Assembly: GCA_029266795.1 (NCBI GenBank)
Contig: JAQSWE010000153.1
Span: 1 to 16,000 of the forward strand
Direction of reading: 5' to 3'
From: Alphaproteobacteria bacterium
Lineage (GTDB): Bacteria; Pseudomonadota; Alphaproteobacteria; Micavibrionales; UBA2020
Length of the DNA: 16,000 nucleotides
Both the position numbers and the translations under genes were made by a program. Shown piece after piece: positions 7,551 through 14,987 of the stretch (positions are counted from its first letter, which is position 1; every line of letters starts with the position of its first letter). Below the pieces are notes generated by a model. It searched no databases. It saw only the letters and a program-made list of their open reading frames with translations, and had not been told where the DNA came from.

Positions 7551-8837
7551 ATGGGAAATATCACCGTCATCGGCTCGCAATGGGGCGACGAAGGCAAAGG
7601 CAAAATCGTGGACTGGCTGGCGGCGGAAGCCGACGTCGTCGTGCGGTTTCAGGGCGGGCATAACGCCGGCCATACCCTTGTCGTGGGCGAAACTACCTAC
7701 AAGCTGCACCTACTCCCCTCCGGCGTCGTGCGCGGAAAACTCTCCGTCATCGGCAACGGCGTCGTGGTCGATCCCTGGGCATTGTTGAAAGAAATCGAAC
7801 GCCTAACAGGGCAAGGCCTGACCATCACGCCCGAAAATTTAATCGTATCGGAAAGCGCGACGCTGATCCTGCCCGTCAACGCATCGCTGGATAAGGCGCT
7901 GGAGGAAGCGCGCGGCAATGCGAAAATCGGCACGACAGGCCGCGGCATCGGCCCTGCCTATGAAGACACCGTCGGCCGGCGCGCCATCCGCATGTGCGAC
8001 CTCGCGCATCCGGAAACATTGAAAGCCAAGGTCGAGAAGCTCGCCTTCTACTACAACGCGCTCTACAAAGGCCTCAACGCCAGCCCCTTCAACGTCGATG
8101 AACTCGTCGGCCAGTTGCAGGAAGTCGCGCCGAAGATTTTGCCGCATGTCGCGCCTGCGTGGCGCGTACTGGATGACGCAAAAACCGCCAAGAAAACCGT
8201 GCTGTTCGAAGGCGCGCAGGGCGTGATGCTCGATGTCAACCACGGCACGTACCCCTACGTCACCTCCTCCAACACCATCGCGGCGCAGGCGGCGATTGGC
8301 GCGGGCGTGGGCGCGGACCAGATGGGTTATGTGCTGGGCATCACCAAAGCCTATTCCACGCGCGTCGGCTCCGGCCCCTTCCCGACCGAATTGTTCGATG
8401 CGGTGGGCGATACGCTGACCGAGCGCGGCCATGAATTCGGCACCACCACAGGTCGCCGCCGCCGCTGCGGCTGGTTCGATGCCGTGCAGGTGAAGCAGGC
8501 CGTGAAAATCTGCGGCATCAAGGGCATCGCGCTCATGAAGCTCGACGTGATGGATACGCTGTCGGAAGTGAGCATCTGCACCGGCTATACCGCCAACGGC
8601 AAGCATTACGATTACATCCCGGCATCGGAAGATTTGCAGGCGCAACTGAAACCCGTCTATGAAACCATGCCCGGCTGGCAGACCCCGCTGCGCGGTGTCA
8701 AGAAACTCTCCGACCTGCCCTCCAAAGCCCTCAAATACATCCACCGCCTCGAAGAACTGACCGGCGTTGAAGCCGTCATCATCTCCACAAGCCCGGAGCG
8801 GGATGATACGATACGGGTGAAGGAGATTTTGGGATAA
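7551..8837 (+). CDS. purA: Adenylosuccinate synthetase
   Basis: PurA condenses IMP with aspartate using GTP to form adenylosuccinate, the committed step to AMP. The 428-residue protein matches the family length. It has the P-loop GDEGKGK (12-18) with catalytic D13, and H41 in GGHNAGHTL. It also has GTTGRGIGPAYED, the LFEGAQG and HGTYPYVTSSNT blocks, TGRRRRCGWFDAV and the C-terminal STSPERDDTI. A GAGGG Shine-Dalgarno lies 5 bases before the ATG. Its 3' end is followed within 4 bases by an AT-rich orphan gene. Complete. Confidence 0.97.
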   Translation: MGNITVIGSQWGDEGKGKIVDWLAAEADVVVRFQGGHNAGHTLVVGETTYKLHLLPSGVVRGKLSVIGNGVVVDPWALLKEIERLTGQGLTITPENLIVSESATLILPVNASLDKALEEARGNAKIGTTGRGIGPAYEDTVGRRAIRMCDLAHPETLKAKVEKLAFYYNALYKGLNASPFNVDELVGQLQEVAPKILPHVAPAWRVLDDAKTAKKTVLFEGAQGVMLDVNHGTYPYVTSSNTIAAQAAIGAGVGADQMGYVLGITKAYSTRVGSGPFPTELFDAVGDTLTERGHEFGTTTGRRRRCGWFDAVQVKQAVKICGIKGIALMKLDVMDTLSEVSICTGYTANGKHYDYIPASEDLQAQLKPVYETMPGWQTPLRGVKKLSDLPSKALKYIHRLEELTGVEAVIISTSPERDDTIRVKEILG

Positions 8838-8841
8838 GAAG

Positions 8842-9480
8842 ATGGATGAAGACATTTCAAAAATCTTATATGCCATCTCAGGCTGGATCATGGGGCTTTT
8901 TAGCCAAGTTATCATCGATTTATATAGAAAAAATCGTGATGCAAAAGAGACCCTCAGGTCAGTAGTGATTGAATTGAATGAACTTCAATACAAGTTGGCA
9001 GTAACTACTTATACGATGGATCTGAAGTACGGGCGTCTCGAAAAGGATTTTATTATAACCCTCCAAGATATTTTAAATGGGTATAAGGGACTTCATAAGA
9101 CCCGCAATATTAAGAAACTCATTGATTTACAATCAGAGTTACCTGATGAGAAAATTAAGGAATTTTGCGACACTCAATTGGCGGAAAATGGGGATGGCTC
9201 CCTCTTAAAAAAAATCCCAACTCCTTTTCTAGATTCTAAAATTTCTTCGCTAGGCTTGGTAAAAGAAAAATTCCGAAATCAGTTATTAGAAATAAAGGCC
9301 AATATCGGCATGCTTAACGAAATTATCGATGATTCCCGCTACTTTTTTAACCTTACCTATCAGAATATTTCTCCCGAGAACCACGATAAAGCGGTAAAAG
9401 CCGTAAACGATTCCTATTTAAATTATTCGAAGAGAGCTAAATTCATCATCTCACTGATAGCGAATACCACTTTTAGATGA
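8842..9480 (+). CDS. Low-GC orphan protein with N-terminal membrane anchor and helical cytoplasmic region
   Basis: I do not recognise a family. The 212-residue product begins MDEDISKILYAISGWIMG, with one hydrophobic segment at about residues 8-27 followed by charged RKNRDAKE, so the N-terminus probably faces outward or is a signal anchor. The rest is rich in Lys, Glu, Leu and Ile with heptad-like spacing, suggesting long helices. A moderately hydrophobic stretch (AKFIISLIANTTF) lies near the C-terminus. GC over 8881-9480 is about 37%, against about 60% around it, and codon choice is correspondingly different: a clear sign of acquisition. It starts 4 bases after the purA stop with only a weak ribosome site, so it probably depends on purA transcription. 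It could be part of a defence or phage-exclusion function, but nothing in the sequence shows that. Confidence 0.75.
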   Translation: MDEDISKILYAISGWIMGLFSQVIIDLYRKNRDAKETLRSVVIELNELQYKLAVTTYTMDLKYGRLEKDFIITLQDILNGYKGLHKTRNIKKLIDLQSELPDEKIKEFCDTQLAENGDGSLLKKIPTPFLDSKISSLGLVKEKFRNQLLEIKANIGMLNEIIDDSRYFFNLTYQNISPENHDKAVKAVNDSYLNYSKRAKFIISLIANTTFR

Positions 9481-9521
9481 TGAAGATTCGATGTTCACTC
9501 TGCCATTAAGGACTAATGTTT

Positions 9522-9812
9522 ATGTCTTGGAAACCATGCCCCTCCCCGAAACCCGGTGACGTGATCCGGTGGAAGGAACCGTTGCTGGCGGAGCCCACGC
9601 AAAAGCGCGGCAAGCGAGACGCGATTGGCGAACAGGCGGTGGTGGCCGCTGTCAGCTCGACCGATGAATTTGTGGTGATGCTGGTGGAGGAAGTGAAGCT
9701 GCTGTCCTTCACGACCGAGGCCGAGCCGAAACTCAACCTCCGTCCCGGCGACGCCATCCGCCGCCGCAAGGCCTCGCTGCAGGCCGGCAAGTGCGAGAAG
9801 CGCGGCGAGTAA
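9522..9812 (+). CDS. Small basic protein with two PGDxIR motifs, unknown function
   Basis: A 96-residue protein of host-like GC. Two ATGs are possible, 9516 and 9522. I prefer 9522 because the AAGGA at 9508-9512 is then 9 bases away rather than 3. The product contains two similar short segments, KPGDVIRWKEPLL near the N-terminus and RPGDAIRRRKASL near the C-terminus. They flank a beta-rich middle (GEQAVVAAV, EFVVMLVEEVKLL). This suggests a small barrel of SH3 or KOW type, perhaps nucleic-acid or ribosome associated, but that is inference. No signal peptide or membrane span. It converges on the SDR gene with a 14-base gap and no clear terminator. Confidence 0.6.
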   Translation: MSWKPCPSPKPGDVIRWKEPLLAEPTQKRGKRDAIGEQAVVAAVSSTDEFVVMLVEEVKLLSFTTEAEPKLNLRPGDAIRRRKASLQAGKCEKRGE

Positions 9813-9826
9813 ACTCTCCTCCGCGC

Positions 9827-10546
9827 CTAGCCTTTCGGCCGCAGCGTGCTGCGCCCGCCGTCGACGTGCAACACCTGCCCCGTGATCCAGCCGGATGTAT
9901 CGCCCAGCAGAAACGCGGCCAAGGCGGCAGAATCATCGGCGCTGCCGAGGCGCGGGATGGGGTGCATTTTTTCAATTGCCTCGCGCAATGGGGCAGATGA
10001 TGTGAGCGGCGTCGCAATCGCGGTATCCGTCAGGCTGGGCGCAATCGCATTCACCCGCACGGTACCCGCCCATTCGGCGGCGAGCGCGCGGGTCAGCCCT
10101 TCGATCGCGCCTTTCGCCGTGCTTATGACCGTGTGATTGGCAAAGCCCTGCTGCACGGCTATAGAGGAGAACAGCACCACGCTGCCCTTGCCCTGCTTCA
10201 GCGATTTTTCCAGCAGCCGCAACGCGCGGATCGCGCCCAGCACATTCACTTCATACGAGCGCAGATAATGATCTTCATTGGCGGCCTTCAACGGGATCAG
10301 GTCGATGGAGCCGATGCAGTAGGCAAAACCGGAAAGCGGTTTGCCATCGGTGAAATCGGCGAGCGCCGCGCTGAGGCTGTCGGGTTTCGTCACATCGACC
10401 GCGCGGATATCGGCGGTTGCCGCCCGCAACGCGCTTGAGGCTTTATCCGGCTGGCGCATGGTGACGACGGGCTGCGCCAATCGAAGCGCCAGCGCCTCCC
10501 CGATGCCGCCATTTGCGCCCATCACGATGAAATTCTGCTCCGGCAT
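9827..10546 (-). CDS. SDR-family oxidoreductase-like protein with non-canonical active site
   Basis: Rossmann-fold short-chain dehydrogenase/reductase relative, 239 residues from the ATG at 10546 (MPEQNFIVMGANGGIGEAL). The frame extends to an ATG at 10591, but that adds residues before the first beta strand. The cofactor glycine motif is M-G-A-N-G-G-I-G. The usual NNAG is replaced by YCIGS. The catalytic Ser region is VVLFSSIAV. Where YxxxK is expected the sequence is H-T-V-I-S-T-A-K-G-A, so the Lys is present but the Tyr position is Ile; a His lies 7 before the Lys. The late motifs RVNAIAPSLTDT and GWITGQVLHVDGG are normal. The enzyme may be a specialised SDR subfamily or have altered chemistry. 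The substrate cannot be predicted. Convergent with the small gene at 9522-9812. Confidence 0.88.
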   Translation of the reverse strand: MPEQNFIVMGANGGIGEALALRLAQPVVTMRQPDKASSALRAATADIRAVDVTKPDSLSAALADFTDGKPLSGFAYCIGSIDLIPLKAANEDHYLRSYEVNVLGAIRALRLLEKSLKQGKGSVVLFSSIAVQQGFANHTVISTAKGAIEGLTRALAAEWAGTVRVNAIAPSLTDTAIATPLTSSAPLREAIEKMHPIPRLGSADDSAALAAFLLGDTSGWITGQVLHVDGGRSTLRPKG

Positions 10547-10681
10547 TTTTTTCCGCGCTCCTGAAAAGAATAAGCTATGACACCCCTGCAATATCGGTCA
10601 TAAACCCGTTCAAAATCCACAAAATAGACTGGGTAGTGTGATATATCTTGCACCCGCTAAGGGTAAATATAAGTTAATACA

Positions 10682-10709
10682 TTGAAATAATTGAGTAATT
10701 TGTTGTAAC
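10682..10709 (+). promoter_or_regulatory. Candidate sigma-70-type promoter for the DUF3108 gene
   Basis: TTGAAA (10682-10687, 5 of 6 to consensus) and TGTAAC (10704-10709, 4 of 6) are separated by 16 bases in an AT-rich stretch. It would give a leader of about 200 bases. The -10 box overlaps the GTAA of the shared motif. Prediction by eye only. Confidence 0.3.
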
Positions 10710-10729
10710 ACTCTGCAACAAGGAGTGAC
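10705..10729 (+). promoter_or_regulatory. Shared spaced motif GTAA-N4-CTGCAACAA-N3-GTGAC, copy 1
   Basis: All 18 specified bases and both spacings are identical to a second copy upstream of glmU (11863-11887). Here it lies about 195 bases before the DUF3108 start, and CAACAA also forms an inverted repeat with TTGTTG at 10700-10705. Candidate operator, promoter core or leader element. Confidence 0.4.
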
Positions 10730-10923
10730 CCCTGAAAGCTGGCTTTTTCGGCCTGTATATTGCATATTGTTTAACAGCCGCACAGGAATGGCGGCACTTT
10801 AAATATCTGAATTTTTTAGCTAATTTGTTAGTTACTTTTGAAAGACCGCACGTTCCTGACGAAACCGCATGATATGACCGCCGCGTTCGTACCAAAGATG
10901 AACCACCGGCTGAAAGGTTGAAA

Positions 10924-11764
10924 ATGGCACACGGATTTTACAAGACTGTCCTCTCCTTGAGCATCGCCGCCGTGATTGGCGCGATTGCCCCCGCACAGGC
11001 GCAGGAAGGCTACAAGCCCGCCTACCAGAATGTGGCGCTGCGCTATGACGTGGTGGAGCCGAAGAAGCTCGGCCTGCGCTATGACGTTTACGCGGGCGGC
11101 CTCAAGGCGCTGAATGCGAACCTCGAACTCGACCTGACGAAAGAGGCCTATGACATCGGCCTGAAGGCGGAGACCGACGGCTTTATCGGCAGCATGTTCC
11201 CGTGGGAAGCACAGTATAAAACGTCCGGCCACAGCGAAGACGGCGTGCTGATCCCCTCGATCTCCACCTATGCAATACGACCCCAAGGGCAACCTGCTGA
11301 AAACCACCGTGCAGCAGGGCCAGAAGGTCACCGTGAATAACGAGCCGAAAAAAGACCTCGCGAAAGACGCGGTCGATATGCTGACCGGCGCGCTGCTGAT
11401 GATGCAGAACGCGAAGAACACCGAGAAATGCGAAGGCTCCTTCCCCGTGTTCGACGGCAAGCGCCGCTTCAACATCAACCTGACCGATGACGGCCGCGAG
11501 AACCTGGCGAAATCCGAATACTCCAAATTCTCCGGCGACGCGCTGCGCTGCACGCTGAAGGTGGAGCCCGTTGCAGGCTTCAAGCCCAAGGATAAAGAAA
11601 AAGGCTGGATGGCCGTCCAGAACCACACGGAAGCCCGCAAAAAGCTGCCGACCATCTGGTTCGCGCGCCTGGAAGAACAAGGCCCCGTCGTCCCCGTGCG
11701 GATGGAAATTTCCTCCGAATACGGCGCGGTCGTGGCGCATCTGTCGTCTTCGGCGAAGAAGTAA
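10924..11764 (+). pseudogene. DUF3108-type periplasmic protein, frameshifted in the middle
   Basis: Two reading frames together make one DUF3108-like protein. The first part (from ATG 10924, AAAGG ribosome site 6 bases upstream) has a signal peptide ending AQA (about residue 27), then LRYDVYAGGLKALNANLEL and ETDGFIGSMFPWEAQYKTSG, to about residue 117 (STYA). The second part continues in another frame from about 11270 (MQYDPKGNLLKTT) to the stop at 11764. It includes FPVFDGKRRFNINL, ALRCTLKVEPVAGF and PVVPVRMEI, the typical second half of the domain. At the join, roughly a dozen residues expected between these blocks are missing and the frame changes (a loss of 3n+2 bases would fit). Left alone, the first frame stops at 11340. 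Both halves retain normal codon use, so the break is recent or an assembly error. DUF3108 proteins are envelope proteins of unsettled function. Confidence 0.8.
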
Positions 11765-11784
11765 CAAGAACATACCGAATAACG

Positions 11785-11813
11785 AAAATCCCCGCTCCGG
11801 CGGGGATTTTTTT
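11785..11813 (+). terminator. Rho-independent terminator after the DUF3108 gene
   Basis: Stem ATCCCCG (11788-11794) with CGGGGAT (11801-11807), extended by A-T pairs outside, loop CTCCGG, followed by a run of seven T. It lies about 20 bases after the stop at 11764 and separates this gene from glmU. Confidence 0.9.
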
Positions 11814-11940
11814 ATGGGTGTTTCTGCACGAAATTTGCACAATTCACAGCCCCCGTTTTCGTGTAATCTGCTGCAACAAACTGTGACTTGAAGCGGTGAT
11901 TCCAAACTGCTTTGTTGATGACGGGGGAACTCTGGATATC
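11814..11940 (+). other. Leader/promoter region of glmU-glmS
   Basis: The 127 bases between the terminator and the glmU ATG must contain the glmUS promoter. A TTGCAC (11835-11840) and a TGTAAT (11862-11867) are visible, but the 21-base spacing is too long for a standard pair. The second copy of the shared motif occupies 11863-11887. A GTG at 11896 is in frame with glmU, but the conserved protein begins after the ATG at 11941. Confidence 0.5.
11863..11887 (+). promoter_or_regulatory. Shared spaced motif GTAA-N4-CTGCAACAA-N3-GTGAC, copy 2
   Basis: Same motif and spacings as at 10705-10729, on the same strand, here 53 bases before the glmU start and 49 bases past the terminator. A TGAA follows in both copies, after 1 base here and 3 there. 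Confidence 0.4.
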
Positions 11941-13142
11941 ATGACGAACAACAAGAAACTCGCCTGCATTATTTTGGCCGCCGGAAAAGGCACGCGCATG
12001 AAATCGGCGCTGCCGAAGCCCCTGCACGAGATCGCGGGCCGCAGCATGGTCGCCCATGCCATTGCGTCGTGCGAAGCGCTGAACCCCGAGAAAATCATCG
12101 TTGTCATCGGCCCCGACATGCCGCAGATGGCGGATGCCGTGAAGCCCCATGCGACCGCCATACAGGCCGTGGCGAACGGCACCGGCGGTGCTGCGCTGGC
12201 CGCCAAAGAGCATTTCAAGAATTTCGACGGCGATATCCTCGTCGTGTTTTCCGATACGCCGCTGGTCACGTCAGAAACCATGCAGCGCATGGTGGAGGCC
12301 CGCCGCCAGCTGCCGGCCATTGGCCTCACCTACTCCGCCTTCCGCCCCGCGGACCCCGCGAAATACGGGCGCATGGTGATGGATGACGACGGCACGCTGA
12401 AAAAGATCATCGAATGGAAAGACGCGACCGAAGCAGAACGCAAGATCACCCTCTGCAACGGCGGCATCGTCTGTGGCGATGGCGCGAAGCTGTTCGACTG
12501 GCTCAGCCAAGTCGGCAACGACAACGCGCAAAAAGAATACTACCTGACCGACCTGCCGCAGATCGCGCGGTTTTCTTCTGCCATGATACAGTCATCGGGC
12601 AGGACGTCACCATCGGCCCCAATGTGGTCTTTGGCCCCGGCGTGACGATTGCGAACAACGTCGAAATCCTGCCCTTCTGCCACATCGAAGGCGCGAGCGT
12701 TGCCGAAGGCGCGCAGATCGGCCCCTTCGCCCGCCTGCGCCCCGGCACGGCCGTCGGCGTTGATGCAAAAGTCGGTAATTTCGTGGAAACGAAAAACGCA
12801 CAGCTCGGCGCGGGCGCGAAGGCGAGCCACCTGTCCTATCTCGGCGACGCCACCATCGGCGACCGCGCGACTATTGGCGCGGGCACGATCACCTGCAATT
12901 ATGACGGCTACCTGAAACACAAAACGGTGGTGGGCAACGATGCCTTCATCGGCTCCAACACCGCCCTCGTCGCACCCGTCACCATCGGCGACGGCGCGAT
13001 TGTCGGCGCGGGATCGACCATCACGCAGGATGTGGCGGCGGATGCGCTCGCCCTCACCCGCGCGCCGCAGCTGGCAAAGGATGGCTGGGCGCCCGTCTAT
13101 CGCGAACAGAAACAAAAAGAAAAAGATTCCAAAAAGAAATAA
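11941..13142 (+). pseudogene. glmU: Bifunctional UDP-GlcNAc pyrophosphorylase / GlcN-1-P acetyltransferase, interrupted between domains
   Basis: GlmU acetylates glucosamine-1-phosphate and then uridylates it to UDP-GlcNAc. Residues 1-210 in the first frame (ATG 11941) are the uridyltransferase: LAAGKGTRMKSALPKPLH, QAVANGTGG, D105 in VVFSDTPLVT, YGR, IIEWKDA, and YYLTDLPQIAR at the end. The left-handed beta-helix acetyltransferase follows in another frame from about 12570 (VFFCHDTVIGQDVTIGPN) to 13142. It has RLRPG, VETKNA, ASHLSYLGDA, CNYDG and LTRAP intact, with a Lys-rich tail. About 55 codons normally between them are gone, including the GVNxRxQL block whose Asn is a Mg2+ ligand with D105. 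A loss of 3n+1 bases would fit. As written, translation from the first start ends at 12645, so no bifunctional protein is made. glmU is normally essential, so an assembly error is a serious alternative. Confidence 0.93.
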
Positions 13143-13160
13143 CCAAAGGAAGAATGTAAT

Positions 13161-14987
13161 ATGTGCGGCATCGTCGGCATCCTCAGCAAAGAAAAAGACG
13201 CGGCTCCCCTTCTGGTCGAAGGGCTGAAGCGGCTTGAATATCGCGGCTATGACAGCGCGGGCGTTGCCACGCTGGTCGATGGCAAGCTGGAACGCCGCCG
13301 CGCGGAGGGCAAGCTCATCAATCTCTCCGACAAGCTCGCAAAACAGCCGCTGCACGGCACGGTGGGCATCGGCCACACCCGTTGGGCGACGCATGGCGGG
13401 GCGACGGAGCGCAACGCGCACCCGCACATCACTAACGATGTCGCCGTCGTGCATAACGGCATCATCGAGAATTATCAGGAGCTGAAGGAAGAGCTGGAAA
13501 AATCACAGTTCCGCTTTGAATCCGATACCGACACCGAAGTCATCGCGCATCTGGTCACTTTCTATCTCCGTCAGGGCATGAAGCCGACGGTCGCGGTCGA
13601 TCAGGCGCTAACCCGCCTGCGCGGCGCGTTTGCGATTGCCATGATTTTCTCCGGCGAAAAAGACCTCATCATCGGCGCGCGTTTCGGCACGCCCTTGGCA
13701 ATCGGGTACGGCAAGGGCGAAATGTTCATGGCGTCCGACAGCTACGCGCTCGCACCCCTCACCGACAAAATTTCCTTCCTCGAAGACGGCGACCGTGTCG
13801 AAATGTCGCGCGCGGGCATTACCATCCGCAATATCGAGGGCAAGAAGGTCGAGCGCGAAATCCGCGTCACCGCACAGTCCGGTGCGCTGACCGGCAAGGG
13901 CGAGTACCGCCACTTCATGGAAAAAGAAATCAACGAACAGCCCGCCGTGATCGGCGACACGCTGAACACTTATATCAATCCGGCTACCGGCCATATCACG
14001 ATGCCGGACGACATCATGAGCATTTCGGACGCGCCGAAAATCACCATCTCCGCCTGCGGCACGGCATACTATGCCGGTTTCGTTGCGAAATACTGGCTGG
14101 AACAAATCGCCCGCATCCCGACGGAAGTCGATATCGCCTCCGAATTCCGCTACCGCGAAGCGCCGATGCCGGCGGGCGGTGCGGCCCTGTTCATCTCGCA
14201 ATCGGGCGAAACGCTCGACACGCTGGAGGCGCTGCGCTATTGCAAACGCCAGAGCCAGAAATGCGTCTCCATCCTCAACACCATCGAAAGCACGATCGAG
14301 CGTGAATCCCATGCTGTCTTGCGCACCCTCGCCGGCCCCGAAGTCGGCGTCGCATCCACCAAGGCCTTCACGACACAGCTGACGACGCTGGCCTGCCTCA
14401 CCGTGGCCCTCGCCCGCAAGCGCGGTACGATTTCGGCGGAGCGCGAGAAGCAGCTGACCGATGCCCTGCGCGAAGTACCGTCCCGCGTCGCCGAACTGCT
14501 CGGCCATGACGAGAAAATCCGCGAAATGGCGAAGCATATCGCCGAAGCGCGTGATGTGCTTTACCTCGGCCGCGGCACTTCGTATCCCATCGCACTCGAA
14601 GGCGCGCTGAAGCTGAAGGAAATTTCCTATCTCCATGCGGAAGGCTATGCGTCCGGTGAATTGAAGCACGGCCCCATCGCCCTGATCGACAACGGCGTGC
14701 CGGTGATCGCCATCGCCCCCTATGACGCTTTGTTCGAGAAAACAGCCAGCAACGCGCAGGAAGTGATCGCGCGCGGCGGCAAGGTGCTGCTGATTTCGGA
14801 TAAACAAGGCATCGCCAAGCTGAAGGATAAATCGGCCTGGACGATTGAAATCCCCGAATGCGATCCGTTCGTGGCTCCGATCCTTTACACCATCCCCGTC
14901 CAGCTGCTCGCCTATCACGTCGCGGTCATCAAAGGCACGGATGTGGACCAGCCGCGCAACCTTGCGAAATCGGTGACGGTGGAGTGA
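13161..14987 (+). CDS. glmS: Glutamine-fructose-6-phosphate aminotransferase (isomerizing)
   Basis: GlmS makes glucosamine-6-phosphate from fructose-6-phosphate and glutamine, the entry step to UDP-GlcNAc. The 608-residue protein is full length. C2 is the N-terminal nucleophile (MCGIVGIL); the glutaminase domain spans about 1-240 with RGYDSAG, HTRWATHG and HNGIIEN. The first SIS domain is at about 293-430 (SACGTAYYAG, ISQSGET, GVASTKAFTTQ) and the second at about 465-600 (GRGTSYPIALEGALKLKE, HAEGYASGELKHG). The tail DQPRNLAKSVTVE is intact. It lies 18 bases after glmU with an AAGGAAG ribosome site, so the two are probably cotranscribed. No glmS ribozyme is possible in so short a gap. Confidence 0.98.
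   Translation: MCGIVGILSKEKDAAPLLVEGLKRLEYRGYDSAGVATLVDGKLERRRAEGKLINLSDKLAKQPLHGTVGIGHTRWATHGGATERNAHPHITNDVAVVHNGIIENYQELKEELEKSQFRFESDTDTEVIAHLVTFYLRQGMKPTVAVDQALTRLRGAFAIAMIFSGEKDLIIGARFGTPLAIGYGKGEMFMASDSYALAPLTDKISFLEDGDRVEMSRAGITIRNIEGKKVEREIRVTAQSGALTGKGEYRHFMEKEINEQPAVIGDTLNTYINPATGHITMPDDIMSISDAPKITISACGTAYYAGFVAKYWLEQIARIPTEVDIASEFRYREAPMPAGGAALFISQSGETLDTLEALRYCKRQSQKCVSILNTIESTIERESHAVLRTLAGPEVGVASTKAFTTQLTTLACLTVALARKRGTISAEREKQLTDALREVPSRVAELLGHDEKIREMAKHIAEARDVLYLGRGTSYPIALEGALKLKEISYLHAEGYASGELKHGPIALIDNGVPVIAIAPYDALFEKTASNAQEVIARGGKVLLISDKQGIAKLKDKSAWTIEIPECDPFVAPILYTIPVQLLAYHVAVIKGTDVDQPRNLAKSVTVE

Larger units (their letters stand above)
10547..10923. other. AT-rich divergent intergenic region upstream of the DUF3108 gene
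   Basis: A 377-base gap between the SDR start (minus) and the DUF3108 gene (plus), much more AT-rich than its surroundings from about 10600. It holds a candidate promoter (10682-10709), the shared motif (10705-10729) and a TTGTTG/CAACAA inverted repeat (10700-10721). It also has a small GCCGC/GCGGC inverted repeat (10777-10795) and a 15-codon open frame (10874-10921, MTAAFVPKMNHRLKG) that ends 2 bases before the next ATG. The open frame has no ribosome site and I do not call it a gene. A small RNA is possible but unproven. Confidence 0.5.

Noticed and set aside
8842..9480. Naming the AT-rich orphan as a phage-defence or toxin gene
   Set aside because: Composition suggests acquisition, but no defence domain, partner gene or mobile-element border is visible.
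10741..10800. Small RNA or terminator around the GCCGC/GCGGC inverted repeat
   Set aside because: Five-base arms with a 9-base loop and no proper T run; not enough to call.
10874..10921. 15-codon leader peptide before the DUF3108 gene (MTAAFVPKMNHRLKG)
   Set aside because: No ribosome site and no regulatory codon run; could easily be chance.
11896..11940. GTG start for glmU at 11896
   Set aside because: The added 15 residues are not part of the conserved GlmU N-terminus; the ATG at 11941 immediately precedes KLACIILAAGKGTRM.
13143..13160. glmS ribozyme or riboswitch upstream of glmS
   Set aside because: Only 18 bases separate glmU and glmS, too short for the ribozyme, which is also mainly known from Gram-positive bacteria.
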